DNA of 64,000 bases, from assembly GCA_932294295.1 (NCBI GenBank), contig OW028580.1:10197374-10261373 (forward strand), written 5' to 3'. The stretch is from Alitta virens. Lineage: Eukaryota; Annelida; Polychaeta; Phyllodocida; Nereididae. Shown here one piece after another: positions 39,033 to 51,654 of the stretch. A program made the position numbers and the translations under genes. The stretch's first letter is position 1. The number at the start of each line of letters is the position of its first letter. Under the pieces are notes generated by a model. That model was given only the letters and a program-made list of their open reading frames with translations, did no database searches and was not told the origin of the DNA.

Positions 39033-40334
39033 TTTTTTTGGTTTGTTGTTCACACTTTTTTTGTTTGTTGTGCACTCTTTTTTTGTTTGTTGTTCACACT
39101 TTTTTTGGTTTATTGTTCACACTTTTTTTGGTTTGTTGTTCACACTTTTTTTGTTTGTTGTTCACACTTTGTTTGTTGTTCACACTTTGTTTGTTTGTTG
39201 TTCACACTTTTTTTGTTTGTTGTTCACACTTTGTTTGTTTGTTGTTCACACATTTTTTGTTTGTTGTTCACACTTTTTTTGGTTTCTTGTTCACACTTTG
39301 TTTGTTTGTTGTTCACACATTGTTTGTTTGTTGTTTACACTTTTTTTGTTTGTTGTTCACACATTTTTTGTTTGTTGTTTACACTTTGTTTGTTGTTCAC
39401 ACTTTTTTTGGTTTGTTGTTCACACTTTTTTTGGTTTGTTGTTCACACTTTTTTTGGTTTGTTGCTCACACTTTTTTTGGTTTGTTGTTCACACTTTTTT
39501 TGGTTTGTTGTTCACACTTTGTTTGTTTGTTGTTCACACATTTTTTGTTTGTTGTTTACACTTTGTTTGTTGTTCACACATTTTTTGGTTTATTGTTCAC
39601 ACTTTGTTTGTTGTTCACACTTTTTTTGGTTTGTTGTTCACACATTTTTTGGTTTGTTGTTCACACTTTTTTTGGTTTGTTGTTCGCACATTTTTTGGTT
39701 TGTTGTTCACACTTTTTTTGGTTTGTTGTTCACACATTTTTTGGTTTGTTGTTCACACTTTTTTTGTTGTTCACACTTTGTTTGTTTGTTGTTCACACTT
39801 TTTTTGGTTTCTTGTTCACACTTTGTTTGTTTGTTGTTCACACATTTTTTGTTTGTTGTTTACACTTTTTTTGTTTGTTGTTCACACATTTTTTGTTTGT
39901 TGTTTACACTTTGTTTGTTGTTCACACTTTTTTTGGTTTGTTGTTCACACTTTTTTTGGTTTGTTGTTCACACTTTTTTTGGTTTGTTGCTCACACTTTT
40001 TTTGGTTTGTTGTTCACACTTTTTTTGGTTTGTTGTTCACACTTTGTTTGTTTGTTTTTCACACATTTTTTGTTTGTTGTTTACACTTTGTTTGTTGTTC
40101 ACACATTTTTTGGTTTATTGTTCACACTTTGTTTGTTTGTTGTTCACACTTTGTTTGTTTGTTGTTCACACTTTGTTTGTTGTTCACACTTTGTTTGTTT
40201 GTTGTTCACACTTTTTTTGTTTGTTGTTCACACTTTTTTTGGTTTGTTGTTCACACTTTTTTTGTTTGTTGTTCACACTTTGTTTGTTGTTCACACTTTG
40301 TTTGTTTGATGTTCACACTTTTTTTGGTTTGTTG

Positions 40335-40341
40335 TTCTCAA
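40335..40341. repeat. Lone module II end marker
   Basis: TTCTCAA without an ACATTTTATG unit within the preceding 0.5 kb. The TTTGATGTT variant just before it and the TTGTGCACAC unit about 40 bp after it are present as in full copies, so this is a module II whose left half was replaced. Confidence 0.8.
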
Positions 40342-42354
40342 TTTTTTTGGTTTGTTGTTCACACTTTTTTTGTTTGTTGTGCACACTTTTTTTGTTTGTT
40401 GTTCACACTTTTTTTGGTTTATTGTTCACACTTTTTTTGGTTTGTTGTTCACACTTTTTTTGTTTGTTGTTCACACTTTGTTTGTTGTTCACACTTTGTT
40501 TGTTTGTTGTTCACACTTTTTTTGTTTGTTGTTCACACTTTGTTTGTTTGTTGTTCACACATTTTTTGTTTGTTGTTCACACTTTTTTTGGTTTCTTGTT
40601 CACACTTTGTTTGTTTGTTGTTCACACATTGTTTGTTTGTTGTTTACACTTTTTTTGTTTGTTGTTCACACATTTTTTGTTTGTTGTTTACACTTTGTTT
40701 GTTGTTCACACTTTTTTTGGTTTGTTGTTCACACTTTTTTTGGTTTGTTGTTCACACTTTTTTTGGTTTGTTGCTCACACTTTTTTTGGTTTGTTGTTCA
40801 CACTTTTTTTGGTTTGTTGTTCACACTTTGTTTGTTTGTTGTTCACACATTTTTTGTTTGTTGTTTACACTTTGTTTGTTGTTCACACATTTTTTGGTTT
40901 ATTGTTCACACTTTGTTTGTTGTTCACACTTTTTTTGGTTTGTTGTTCACACATTTTTTGGTTTGTTGTTCACACTTTTTTTGGTTTGTTGTTCGCACAT
41001 TTTTTGGTTTGTTGTTCACACTTTTTTTGGTTTGTTGTTCACACTTTTTTTGGTTTGTTGTTCACACTTTTTTTGTTGTTCACACTTTGTTTGTTTGTTG
41101 TTCACACTTTTTTTGGTTTCTTGTTCACACTTTGTTTGTTTGTTGTTCACACATTTTTTGTTTGTTGTTTACACTTTTTTTGTTTGTTGTTCACACATTT
41201 TTTGTTTGTTGTTTACACTTTGTTTGTTGTTCACACTTTTTTTGGTTTGTTGTTCACACTTTTTTTGGTTTGTTGTTCACACTTTTTTTGGTTTGTTGCT
41301 CACACTTTTTTTGGTTTGTTGTTCACACTTTTTTTGGTTTGTTGTTCACACTTTGTTTGTTTGTTTTTCACACATTTTTTGTTTGTTGTTTACACTTTGT
41401 TTGTTGTTCACACATTTTTTGGTTTATTGTTCACACTTTGTTTGTTGTTCACACTTTTTTTGGTTTGTTGTTCACACATTTTTTGGTTTGTTGTTCACAC
41501 TTTTTTTGGTTTGTTGTTCGCACATTTTTTGGTTTGTTGTTCACACATTTTTTGGTTTGTTGTTCGCACATTTTTTGGTTTGTTGTTCACACTTTGTTTG
41601 TTTGTTGTTCACACTTTTTTTGGTTTCTTGTTCACACTTTGTTTGTTTGTTGTTCACACATTTTTTGTTTGTTGTTTACACTTTTTTTGTTTGTTGTTCA
41701 CACATTTTTTGTTTGTTGTTTACACTTTGTTTGTTGTTCACACTTTTTTTGGTTTGTTGTTCACACTTTTTTTGGTTTGTTGTTCACACTTTTTTTGGTT
41801 TGTTGCTCACACTTTTTTTGGTTTGTTGTTCACACTTTTTTTGGTTTGTTGTTCACACTTTGTTTGTTTGTTTTTCACACATTTTTTGTTTGTTGTTTAC
41901 ACTTTGTTTGTTGTTCACACATTTTTGTTTGTTGTTTACACTTTGTTTGTTGTTCACACTTTTTTTGGTTTGTTGTTCACACTTTTTTTGGTTTGTTGTT
42001 CACACTTTTTTTGGTTTGTTGCTCACACTTTTTTTGGTTTGTTGTTCACACTTTGTTTGGTTTGTTGTTCACACTTTGTTTGTTTGTTGTTCACACATTT
42101 TTTGTTTGTTGTTTACACTTTGTTTGTTGTTCACACATTTTTTGGTTTATTGTTCACACTTTGTTTGTTGTTCACACTTTTTTTGGTTTGTTGTTCACAC
42201 TTTTTTTGTTTGTTGTTCACACTTTTTTTGTTTGTTGTTCACACTTTTTTTGGTTTATTGTTCACACTTTTTTTGGTTTGTTGTTCACACTTTTTTTGTT
42301 TGTTGTTCACACATTTTTTGTTTGTTGTTTACACTTTTTTTGTTTGTTGTTCAC

Positions 42355-42851
42355 ACATTTTATGTTTGTTCTTTACACTTTGTTTGTTGTTCACACTTTT
42401 TTTGGTTTGTTGTTCACACTTTTTTTGTTGTTCACACTTTGTTTGTTTGTTGTTCACACTTTTTTTGTTTGTTGTTCACACTTTGTTTGTTTGTTGTTCA
42501 CACATTTTTTGTTTGTTGTTCACACTTTTTTTGGTTTCATGTTCACACTTTGTTTGTTTGTTGTTCACACATTTTTTGTTTGTTGTTTACACTTTTTTTG
42601 TTTGTTGTTCACACATTTTTTGGTTTATTGTTCACACTTTGTTTGTTTGTTGTTCACACTTTGTTTGTTTGTTGTTCACACTTTGTTTGTTGTTCACACT
42701 TTGTTTGTTTGTTGTTCACACTTTTTTTGTTTGTTGTTCACACTTTTTTTGGTTTGTTGTTCACACTTTTTTTGTTTGTTGTTCACACTTTGTTTGTTGT
42801 TCACACTTTGTTTGTTTGTTGTTCACACTTTTTTTGGTTTGTTGTTCTCAA
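42355..42851. repeat. Module II copy 7
   Basis: ACATTTTATG at 42,355, TTCTCAA at 42,845, standard 490-bp spacing. It has TTTGTTG where copies 1 and 3 have the TTTGATG stop-making variant. Confidence 0.9.
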
Positions 42852-43947
42852 TTTTTTTGGTTTGTTGTTCACACTTTTTTTGTTTGTTGTGCACACTTTT
42901 TTTGTTTGTTGTTCACACTTTTTTTGGTTTATTGTTCACACTTTTTTTGGTTTGTTGTTCACACTTTTTTTGTTTGTTGTTCACACTTTGTTTGTTGTTC
43001 ACACTTTGTTTGTTTGTTGTTCACACTTTTTTTGTTTGTTGTTCACACTTTGTTTGTTTGTTGTTCACACATTTTTTGGTTTGTTGTTCACACTTTTTTT
43101 GGTTTGTTGTTCGCACATTTTTTGGTTTGTTGTTCACACATTTTTTGGTTTGTTGTTCGCACATTTTTTGGTTTGTTGTTCACACTTTGTTTGTTTGTTG
43201 TTCACACTTTTTTTGGTTTCTTGTTCACACTTTGTTTGTTTGTTGTTCACACATTTTTTGTTTGTTGTTTACACTTTTTTTGTTTGTTGTTCACACATTT
43301 TTTGTTTGTTGTTTACACTTTGTTTGTTGTTCACACTTTTTTTGGTTTGTTGTTCACACTTTTTTTGGTTTGTTGTTCACACTTTTTTTGGTTTGTTGCT
43401 CACACTTTTTTTGGTTTGTTGTTCACACTTTTTTTGGTTTGTTGTTCACACTTTGTTTGTTTGTTTTTCACACATTTTTTGTTTGTTGTTTACACTTTGT
43501 TTGTTGTTCACACATTTTTGTTTGTTGTTTACACTTTGTTTGTTGTTCACACTTTTTTTGGTTTGTTGTTCACACTTTTTTTGGTTTGTTGTTCACACTT
43601 TTTTTGGTTTGTTGCTCACACTTTTTTTGGTTTGTTGTTCACACTTTGTTTGGTTTGTTGTTCACACTTTGTTTGTTTGTTGTTCACACATTTTTTGTTT
43701 GTTGTTTACACTTTGTTTGTTGTTCACACATTTTTTGGTTTATTGTTCACACTTTGTTTGTTGTTCACACTTTTTTTGGTTTGTTGTTCACACTTTTTTT
43801 GTTTGTTGTTCACACTTTTTTTGTTTGTTGTTCACACTTTTTTTGGTTTATTGTTCACACTTTTTTTGGTTTGTTGTTCACACTTTTTTTGTTTGTTGTT
43901 CACACATTTTTTGTTTGTTGTTTACACTTTTTTTGTTTGTTGTTCAC

Positions 43948-44444
43948 ACATTTTATGTTTGTTCTTTACACTTTGTTTGTTGTTCACACTTTTTTTGGTT
44001 TGTTGTTCACACTTTTTTTGTTGTTCACACTTTGTTTGTTTGTTGTTCACACTTTTTTTGTTTGTTGTTCACACTTTGTTTGTTTGTTGTTCACACATTT
44101 TTTGTTTGTTGTTCACACTTTTTTTGGTTTCATGTTCACACTTTGTTTGTTTGTTGTTCACACATTTTTTGTTTGTTGTTTACACTTTTTTTGTTTGTTG
44201 TTCACACATTTTTTGGTTTATTGTTCACACTTTGTTTGTTTGTTGTTCACACTTTGTTTGTTTGTTGTTCACACTTTGTTTGTTGTTCACACTTTGTTTG
44301 TTTGTTGTTCACACTTTTTTTGTTTGTTGTTCACACTTTTTTTGGTTTGTTGTTCACACTTTTTTTGTTTGTTGTTCACACTTTGTTTGTTGTTCACACT
44401 TTGTTTGTTTGTTGTTCACACTTTTTTTGGTTTGTTGTTCTCAA
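43948..44444. repeat. Module II copy 8
   Basis: ACATTTTATG at 43,948, TTCTCAA at 44,438, standard spacing. Begins 1,593 bp after copy 7. Confidence 0.9.
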
Positions 44445-46368
44445 TTTTTTTGGTTTGTTGTTCACACTTTTTTTGTTTGTTGTGCACACTTTTTTTGTTT
44501 GTTGTTCACACTTTTTTTGGTTTATTGTTCACACTTTTTTTGGTTTGTTGTTCACACTTTTTTTGTTTGTTGTTCACACTTTGTTTGTTGTTCACACTTT
44601 GTTTGTTTGTTGTTCACACTTTTTTTGTTTGTTGTTCACACTTTGTTTGTTTGTTGTTCACACATTTTTTGTTTGTTGTTCACACTTTTTTTGGTTTCTT
44701 GTTCACACTTTGTTTGTTTGTTGTTCACACATTGTTTGTTTGTTGTTTACACTTTTTTTGTTTGTTGTTCACACATTTTTTGTTTGTTGTTTACACTTTG
44801 TTTGTTGTTCACACTTTTTTTGGTTTGTTGTTCACACTTTTTTTGGTTTGTTGTTCACACTTTTTTTGGTTTGTTGCTCACACTTTTTTTGGTTTGTTGT
44901 TCACACTTTTTTTGGTTTGTTGTTCACACTTTGTTTGTTTGTTGTTCACACATTTTTTGTTTGTTGTTTACACTTTGTTTGTTGTTCACACATTTTTTGG
45001 TTTATTGTTCACACTTTGTTTGTTGTTCACACTTTTTTTGGTTTGTTGTTCACACTTTTTTTGGTTTGTTGTTCACACTTTTTTTGGTTTGTTGTTCGCA
45101 CATTTTTTGGTTTGTTGTTCACACTTTTTTTGGTTTGTTGTTCACACATTTTTTGGTTTGTTGTTCACACTTTTTTTGTTGTTCACACTTTGTTTGTTTG
45201 TTGTTCACACTTTTTTTGGTTTCTTGTTCACACTTTGTTTGTTTGTTGTTCACACATTTTTTGTTTGTTGTTTACACTTTTTTTGTTTGTTGTTCACACA
45301 TTTTTTGTTTGTTGTTTACACTTTGTTTGTTGTTCACACTTTTTTTGGTTTGTTGTTCACACTTTTTTTGGTTTGTTGTTCACACTTTTTTTGGTTTGTT
45401 GCTCACACTTTTTTTGGTTTGTTGTTCACACTTTTTTTGGTTTGTTGTTCACACTTTGTTTGTTTGTTTTTCACACATTTTTTGTTTGTTGTTTACACTT
45501 TGTTTGTTGTTCACACATTTTTTGGTTTATTGTTCACACTTTGTTTGTTGTTCACACTTTTTTTGGTTTGTTGTTCACACATTTTTTGGTTTGTTGTTCA
45601 CACTTTTTTTGGTTTGTTGTTCGCACATTTTTTGGTTTGTTGTTCACACATTTTTTGGTTTGTTGTTCGCACATTTTTTGGTTTGTTGTTCACACTTTGT
45701 TTGTTTGTTGTTCACACTTTTTTTGGTTTCTTGTTCACACTTTGTTTGTTTGTTGTTCACACATTTTTTGTTTGTTGTTTACACTTTTTTTGTTTGTTGT
45801 TCACACATTTTTTGTTTGTTGTTTACACTTTGTTTGTTGTTCACACTTTTTTTGGTTTGTTGTTCACACTTTTTTTGGTTTGTTGTTCACACTTTTTTTG
45901 TTTGTTGTTTACACTTTGTTTGTTGTTCACACATTTTTTGGTTTATTGTTCACACTTTGTTTGTTGTTCACACTTTTTTTGGTTTGTTGTTCACACATTT
46001 TTTGGTTTGTTGTTCGCACATTTTTTGGTTTGTTGCTCACACTTTTTTTGGTTTGTTGTTCACACTTTGTTTGGTTTGTTGTTCACACTTTGTTTGTTTG
46101 TTGTTCACACATTTTTTGTTTGTTGTTTACACTTTGTTTGTTGTTCACACATTTTTTGGTTTATTGTTCACACTTTGTTTGTTGTTCACACTTTTTTTGG
46201 TTTGTTGTTCACACTTTTTTTGTTTGTTGTTCACACTTTTTTTGTTTGTTGTTCACACTTTTTTTGGTTTATTGTTCACACTTTTTTTGGTTTGTTGTTC
46301 ACACTTTTTTTGTTTGTTGTTCACACATTTTTTGTTTGTTGTTTACACTTTTTTTGTTTGTTGTTCAC

Positions 46369-46865
46369 ACATTTTATGTTTGTTCTTTACACTTTGTTTG
46401 TTGTTCACACTTTTTTTGGTTTGTTGTTCACACTTTTTTTGTTGTTCACACTTTGTTTGTTTGTTGTTCACACTTTTTTTGTTTGTTGTTCACACTTTGT
46501 TTGTTTGTTGTTCACACATTTTTTGTTTGTTGTTCACACTTTTTTTGGTTTCATGTTCACACTTTGTTTGTTTGTTGTTCACACATTTTTTGTTTGTTGT
46601 TTACACTTTTTTTGTTTGTTGTTCACACATTTTTTGGTTTATTGTTCACACTTTGTTTGTTTGTTGTTCACACTTTGTTTGTTTGTTGTTCACACTTTGT
46701 TTGTTGTTCACACTTTGTTTGTTTGTTGTTCACACTTTTTTTGTTTGTTGTTCACACTTTTTTTGGTTTGTTGTTCACACTTTTTTTGTTTGTTGTTCAC
46801 ACTTTGTTTGTTGTTCACACTTTGTTTGTTTGTTGTTCACACTTTTTTTGGTTTGTTGTTCTCAA
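46369..46865. repeat. Module II copy 9
   Basis: ACATTTTATG at 46,369, TTCTCAA at 46,859, standard spacing. Partner of copy 7 at offset 4,014. Confidence 0.9.
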
Positions 46866-47961
46866 TTTTTTTGGTTTGTTGTTCACACTTTTTTTGTTTG
46901 TTGTGCACACTTTTTTTGTTTGTTGTTCACACTTTTTTTGGTTTATTGTTCACACTTTTTTTGGTTTGTTGTTCACACTTTTTTTGTTTGTTGTTCACAC
47001 TTTGTTTGTTGTTCACACTTTGTTTGTTTGTTGTTCACACTTTTTTTGTTTGTTGTTCACACTTTGTTTGTTTGTTGTTCACACATTTTTTGGTTTGTTG
47101 TTCACACTTTTTTTGGTTTGTTGTTCGCACATTTTTTGGTTTGTTGTTCACACATTTTTTGGTTTGTTGTTCGCACATTTTTTGGTTTGTTGTTCACACT
47201 TTGTTTGTTTGTTGTTCACACTTTTTTTGGTTTCTTGTTCACACTTTGTTTGTTTGTTGTTCACACATTTTTTGTTTGTTGTTTACACTTTTTTTGTTTG
47301 TTGTTCACACATTTTTTGTTTGTTGTTTACACTTTGTTTGTTGTTCACACTTTTTTTGGTTTGTTGTTCACACTTTTTTTGGTTTGTTGTTCACACTTTT
47401 TTTGGTTTGTTGCTCACACTTTTTTTGGTTTGTTGTTCACACTTTTTTTGGTTTGTTGTTCACACTTTGTTTGTTTGTTTTTCACACATTTTTTGTTTGT
47501 TGTTTACACTTTGTTTGTTGTTCACACATTTTTGTTTGTTGTTTACACTTTGTTTGTTGTTCACACTTTTTTTGGTTTGTTGTTCACACTTTTTTTGGTT
47601 TGTTGTTCACACTTTTTTTGGTTTGTTGCTCACACTTTTTTTGGTTTGTTGTTCACACTTTGTTTGGTTTGTTGTTCACACTTTGTTTGTTTGTTGTTCA
47701 CACATTTTTTGTTTGTTGTTTACACTTTGTTTGTTGTTCACACATTTTTTGGTTTATTGTTCACACTTTGTTTGTTGTTCACACTTTTTTTGGTTTGTTG
47801 TTCACACTTTTTTTGTTTGTTGTTCACACTTTTTTTGTTTGTTGTTCACACTTTTTTTGGTTTATTGTTCACACTTTTTTTGGTTTGTTGTTCACACTTT
47901 TTTTGTTTGTTGTTCACACATTTTTTGTTTGTTGTTTACACTTTTTTTGTTTGTTGTTCAC

Positions 47962-48458
47962 ACATTTTATGTTTGTTCTTTACACTTTGTTTGTTGTTCA
48001 CACTTTTTTTGGTTTGTTGTTCACACTTTTTTTGTTGTTCACACTTTGTTTGTTTGTTGTTCACACTTTTTTTGTTTGTTGTTCACACTTTGTTTGTTTG
48101 TTGTTCACACATTTTTTGTTTGTTGTTCACACTTTTTTTGGTTTCATGTTCACACTTTGTTTGTTTGTTGTTCACACATTTTTTGTTTGTTGTTTACACT
48201 TTTTTTGTTTGTTGTTCACACATTTTTTGGTTTATTGTTCACACTTTGTTTGTTTGTTGTTCACACTTTGTTTGTTTGTTGTTCACACTTTGTTTGTTGT
48301 TCACACTTTGTTTGTTTGTTGTTCACACTTTTTTTGTTTGTTGTTCACACTTTTTTTGGTTTGTTGTTCACACTTTTTTTGTTTGTTGTTCACACTTTGT
48401 TTGTTGTTCACACTTTGTTTGTTTGTTGTTCACACTTTTTTTGGTTTGTTGTTCTCAA
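47962..48458. repeat. Module II copy 10
   Basis: ACATTTTATG at 47,962, TTCTCAA at 48,452, standard spacing. Partner of copy 8 at offset 4,014 and of copy 12 at offset 9,000, so it belongs to two different duplications. Confidence 0.9.
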
Positions 48459-50205
48459 TTTTTTTGGTTTGTTGTTCACACTTTTTTTGTTTGTTGTGCA
48501 CACTTTTTTTGTTTGTTGTTCACACTTTTTTTGGTTTATTGTTCACACTTTTTTTGGTTTGTTGTTCACACTTTTTTTGTTTGTTGTTCACACTTTGTTT
48601 GTTGTTCACACTTTGTTTGTTTGTTGTTCACACTTTTTTTGTTTGTTGTTCACACTTTGTTTGTTTGTTGTTCACACATTTTTTGTTTGTTGTTCACACT
48701 TTTTTTGGTTTCTTGTTCACACTTTGTTTGTTTGTTGTTCACACATTGTTTGTTTGTTGTTTACACTTTTTTTGTTTGTTGTTCACACATTTTTTGTTTG
48801 TTGTTTACACTTTGTTTGTTGTTCACACTTTTTTTGGTTTGTTGTTCACACTTTTTTTGGTTTGTTGTTCACACTTTTTTTGGTTTGTTGCTCACACTTT
48901 TTTTGGTTTGTTGTTCACACTTTTTTTGGTTTGTTGTTCACACTTTGTTTGTTTGTTGTTCACACATTTTTTGTTTGTTGTTTACACTTTGTTTGTTGTT
49001 CACACATTTTTTGGTTTATTGTTCACACTTTGTTTGTTGTTCACACTTTTTTTGGTTTGTTGTTCACACATTTTTTGGTTTGTTGTTCACACTTTTTTTG
49101 GTTTGTTGTTCGCACATTTTTTGGTTTGTTGTTCACACTTTTTTTGGTTTGTTGTTCACACATTTTTTGGTTTGTTGTTCACACTTTTTTTGTTGTTCAC
49201 ACTTTGTTTGTTTGTTGTTCACACTTTTTTTGGTTTCTTGTTCACACTTTGTTTGTTTGTTGTTCACACATTTTTTGTTTGTTGTTTACACTTTTTTTGT
49301 TTGTTGTTCACACATTTTTTGTTTGTTGTTTACACTTTGTTTGTTGTTCACACTTTTTTTGGTTTGTTGTTCACACTTTTTTTGGTTTGTTGTTCACACT
49401 TTTTTTGGTTTGTTGCTCACACTTTTTTTGGTTTGTTGTTCACACTTTTTTTGGTTTGTTGTTCACACTTTGTTTGTTTGTTTTTCACACATTTTTTGTT
49501 TGTTGTTTACACTTTGTTTGTTGTTCACACATTTTTTGGTTTATTGTTCACACTTTGTTTGTTGTTCACACTTTTTTTGGTTTGTTGTTCACACATTTTT
49601 TGGTTTGTTGTTCACACTTTTTTTGGTTTGTTGTTCGCACATTTTTTGGTTTGTTGTTCACACATTTTTTGGTTTGTTGTTCGCACATTTTTTGGTTTGT
49701 TGTTCACACTTTGTTTGTTTGTTGTTCACACTTTTTTTGGTTTCTTGTTCACACTTTGTTTGTTTGTTGTTCACACATTTTTTGTTTGTTGTTTACACTT
49801 TTTTTGTTTGTTGTTCACACATTTTTTGTTTGTTGTTTACACTTTGTTTGTTGTTCACACTTTTTTTGGTTTGTTGTTCACACTTTTTTTGGTTTGTTGT
49901 TCACACTTTTTTTGTTTGTTGTTTACACTTTGTTTGTTGTTCACACATTTTTTGGTTTATTGTTCACACTTTGTTTGTTGTTCACACTTTTTTTGGTTTG
50001 TTGTTCACACATTTTTTGGTTTGTTGTTCACACTTTTTTTGGTTTGTTGTTCGCACATTTTTTGGTTTGTTGTTCACACTTTTTTTGGTTTGTTGTTCAC
50101 ACTTTTTTTGGTTTGTTGTTCACACTTTTTTTGTTGTTCACACTTTGTTTGTTTGTTGTTCACACTTTGTTTGTTGTTCACACTTTGTTTGTTTGTTGTT
50201 CACAC

Positions 50206-50631
50206 TTTTTTTTTTTTTTGTTCACACTTTTTTTGGTTTGTTGTTCACACTTTTTTTGTTTGTTGTTCACACTTTGTTTGTTGTTCACACTTTGTTTGTT
50301 TGTTGTTCACACTTTGTTTGTTTGTTGTTCACACTTTTTTTGTTTGTTGTTCACACTTTGTTTGTTTGTTGTTCACACATTTTTTGTTTGTTGTTCACAC
50401 TTTTTTTGGTTTCATGTTCACACTTTGTTTGTTTGTTGTTCACACATTTTTTGTTTGTTGTTTACACTTTTTTTGTTTGTTGTTCACACATTTTTTGGTT
50501 TATTGTTCACACTTTGTTTGTTTGTTGTTCACACTTTGTTTGTTTGTTGTTCACACTTTGTTTGTTGTTCACACTTTGTTTGTTTGTTGTTCACACTTTT
50601 TTTGTTTGTTGTTCACACTTTTTTTGGTTAG
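50206..50631. repeat. Module I copy 13
   Basis: T14 at 50,206-50,219; TAG at 50,629-50,631. First module I copy after a gap of about 14.8 kb filled by module II. Confidence 0.92.
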
Positions 50632-51228
50632 TTGTTCACACTTTTTTTGTTTGTTGTTCACACTTTGTTTGTTTGTTGTTCACACTTTTTTTGTTTGTTG
50701 TTCACACTTTTTTTGTTTGTTGTTCACACATTTTTTGTTTGTTGTTTACACTTTGTTTGTTGTTCACACTTTTTTTGGTTTGTTGTTCACACTTTTTTTG
50801 GTTTGTTGTTCACACTTTTTTTGGTTTGTTGCTCACACTTTTTTTGGTTTGTTGTTCACACTTTTTTTGGTTTGTTGTTCACACTTTGTTTGTTTGTTGT
50901 TCACACATTTTTTGTTTGTTGTTTACACTTTGTTTGTTGTTCACACATTTTTTGGTTTATTGTTCACACTTTGTTTGTTGTTCACACTTTTTTTGGTTTG
51001 TTGTTCACACATTTTTTGGTTTGTTGTTCACACTTTTTTTGGTTTGTTGTTCGCACATTTTTTGGTTTGTTGTTCACACTTTTTTTGGTTTGTTGTTCAC
51101 ACTTTTTTTGGTTTGTTGTTCACACTTTTTTTGGTTTGTTGTTCACACTTTTTTTGTTGTTCACACTTTGTTTGTTTGTTGTTCACACTTTGTTTGTTGT
51201 TCACACTTTGTTTGTTTGTTGTTCACAC

Positions 51229-51654
51229 TTTTTTTTTTTTTTGTTCACACTTTTTTTGGTTTGTTGTTCACACTTTTTTTGTTTGTTGTTCACACTTTGT
51301 TTGTTGTTCACACTTTGTTTGTTTGTTGTTCACACTTTGTTTGTTTGTTGTTCACACTTTTTTTGTTTGTTGTTCACACTTTGTTTGTTTGTTGTTCACA
51401 CATTTTTTGTTTGTTGTTCACACTTTTTTTGGTTTCATGTTCACACTTTGTTTGTTTGTTGTTCACACATTTTTTGTTTGTTGTTTACACTTTTTTTGTT
51501 TGTTGTTCACACATTTTTTGGTTTATTGTTCACACTTTGTTTGTTTGTTGTTCACACTTTGTTTGTTTGTTGTTCACACTTTGTTTGTTGTTCACACTTT
51601 GTTTGTTTGTTGTTCACACTTTTTTTGTTTGTTGTTCACACTTTTTTTGGTTAG
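51229..51654. repeat. Module I copy 14
   Basis: T14 at 51,229-51,242; TAG at 51,652-51,654. Begins 1,023 bp after the preceding module I T run. Confidence 0.92.

Larger units (their letters stand above)
36030..42006. repeat. Module II domain with scattered private indels
   Basis: Holds module II copies at 36,030 and 38,534 and a lone TTCTCAA unit at 40,335. It carries more one-off changes than elsewhere: TTTTGCTTTG at about 37,140, ACTTCTTTTG at 37,861, a shortened GTTCATTTT unit near 38,010, T8 runs at 38,184-38,191 and 38,705-38,712, GTTTTG near 38,884 and GCACTC at 39,072. All of it is repeat. Confidence 0.85.
42007..46015. repeat. 4,014-bp tandem duplication, copy 1
   Basis: Matches 46,021-50,029 at offset 4,014. 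Paired markers: ACATTTTATG at 42,355/46,369 and 43,948/47,962; TTCTCAA at 42,845/46,859 and 44,438/48,452; a TTGCTCAC unit at 42,021/46,035. It contains two module II blocks only 1,593 bp apart. A unit near 45,056 is ACT-type where its partner near 49,070 is ACA-type. Confidence 0.92.
46021..50029. repeat. 4,014-bp tandem duplication, copy 2
   Basis: Second copy of 42,007-46,015. The junction at about 46,016-46,021 joins a TTCGCACAT unit directly to a TTGCTCAC unit. That neighbour order is not seen where these unit types recur in the usual order (for example 41,980-42,030), so it probably marks the recombination point. Confidence 0.9.
47290..50710. repeat. 9,000-bp-offset duplication, copy 1
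   Basis: Overlaps the right part of the 4,014-bp copy 2. Markers pair with 56,290-59,709: ACATTTTATG at 47,962/56,962, TTCTCAA at 48,452/57,452, T run at 50,206/59,206 (offset 9,000), then GGTTAG at 50,629/59,628 (offset 8,999, because the T run is 14 here and 13 in the partner). Confidence 0.9.

Noticed and set aside
31588..50631. Forward open frame of 6,347 codons
   Set aside because: Runs between two copies of the same GGTTAG variant; product is repeat sequence only.
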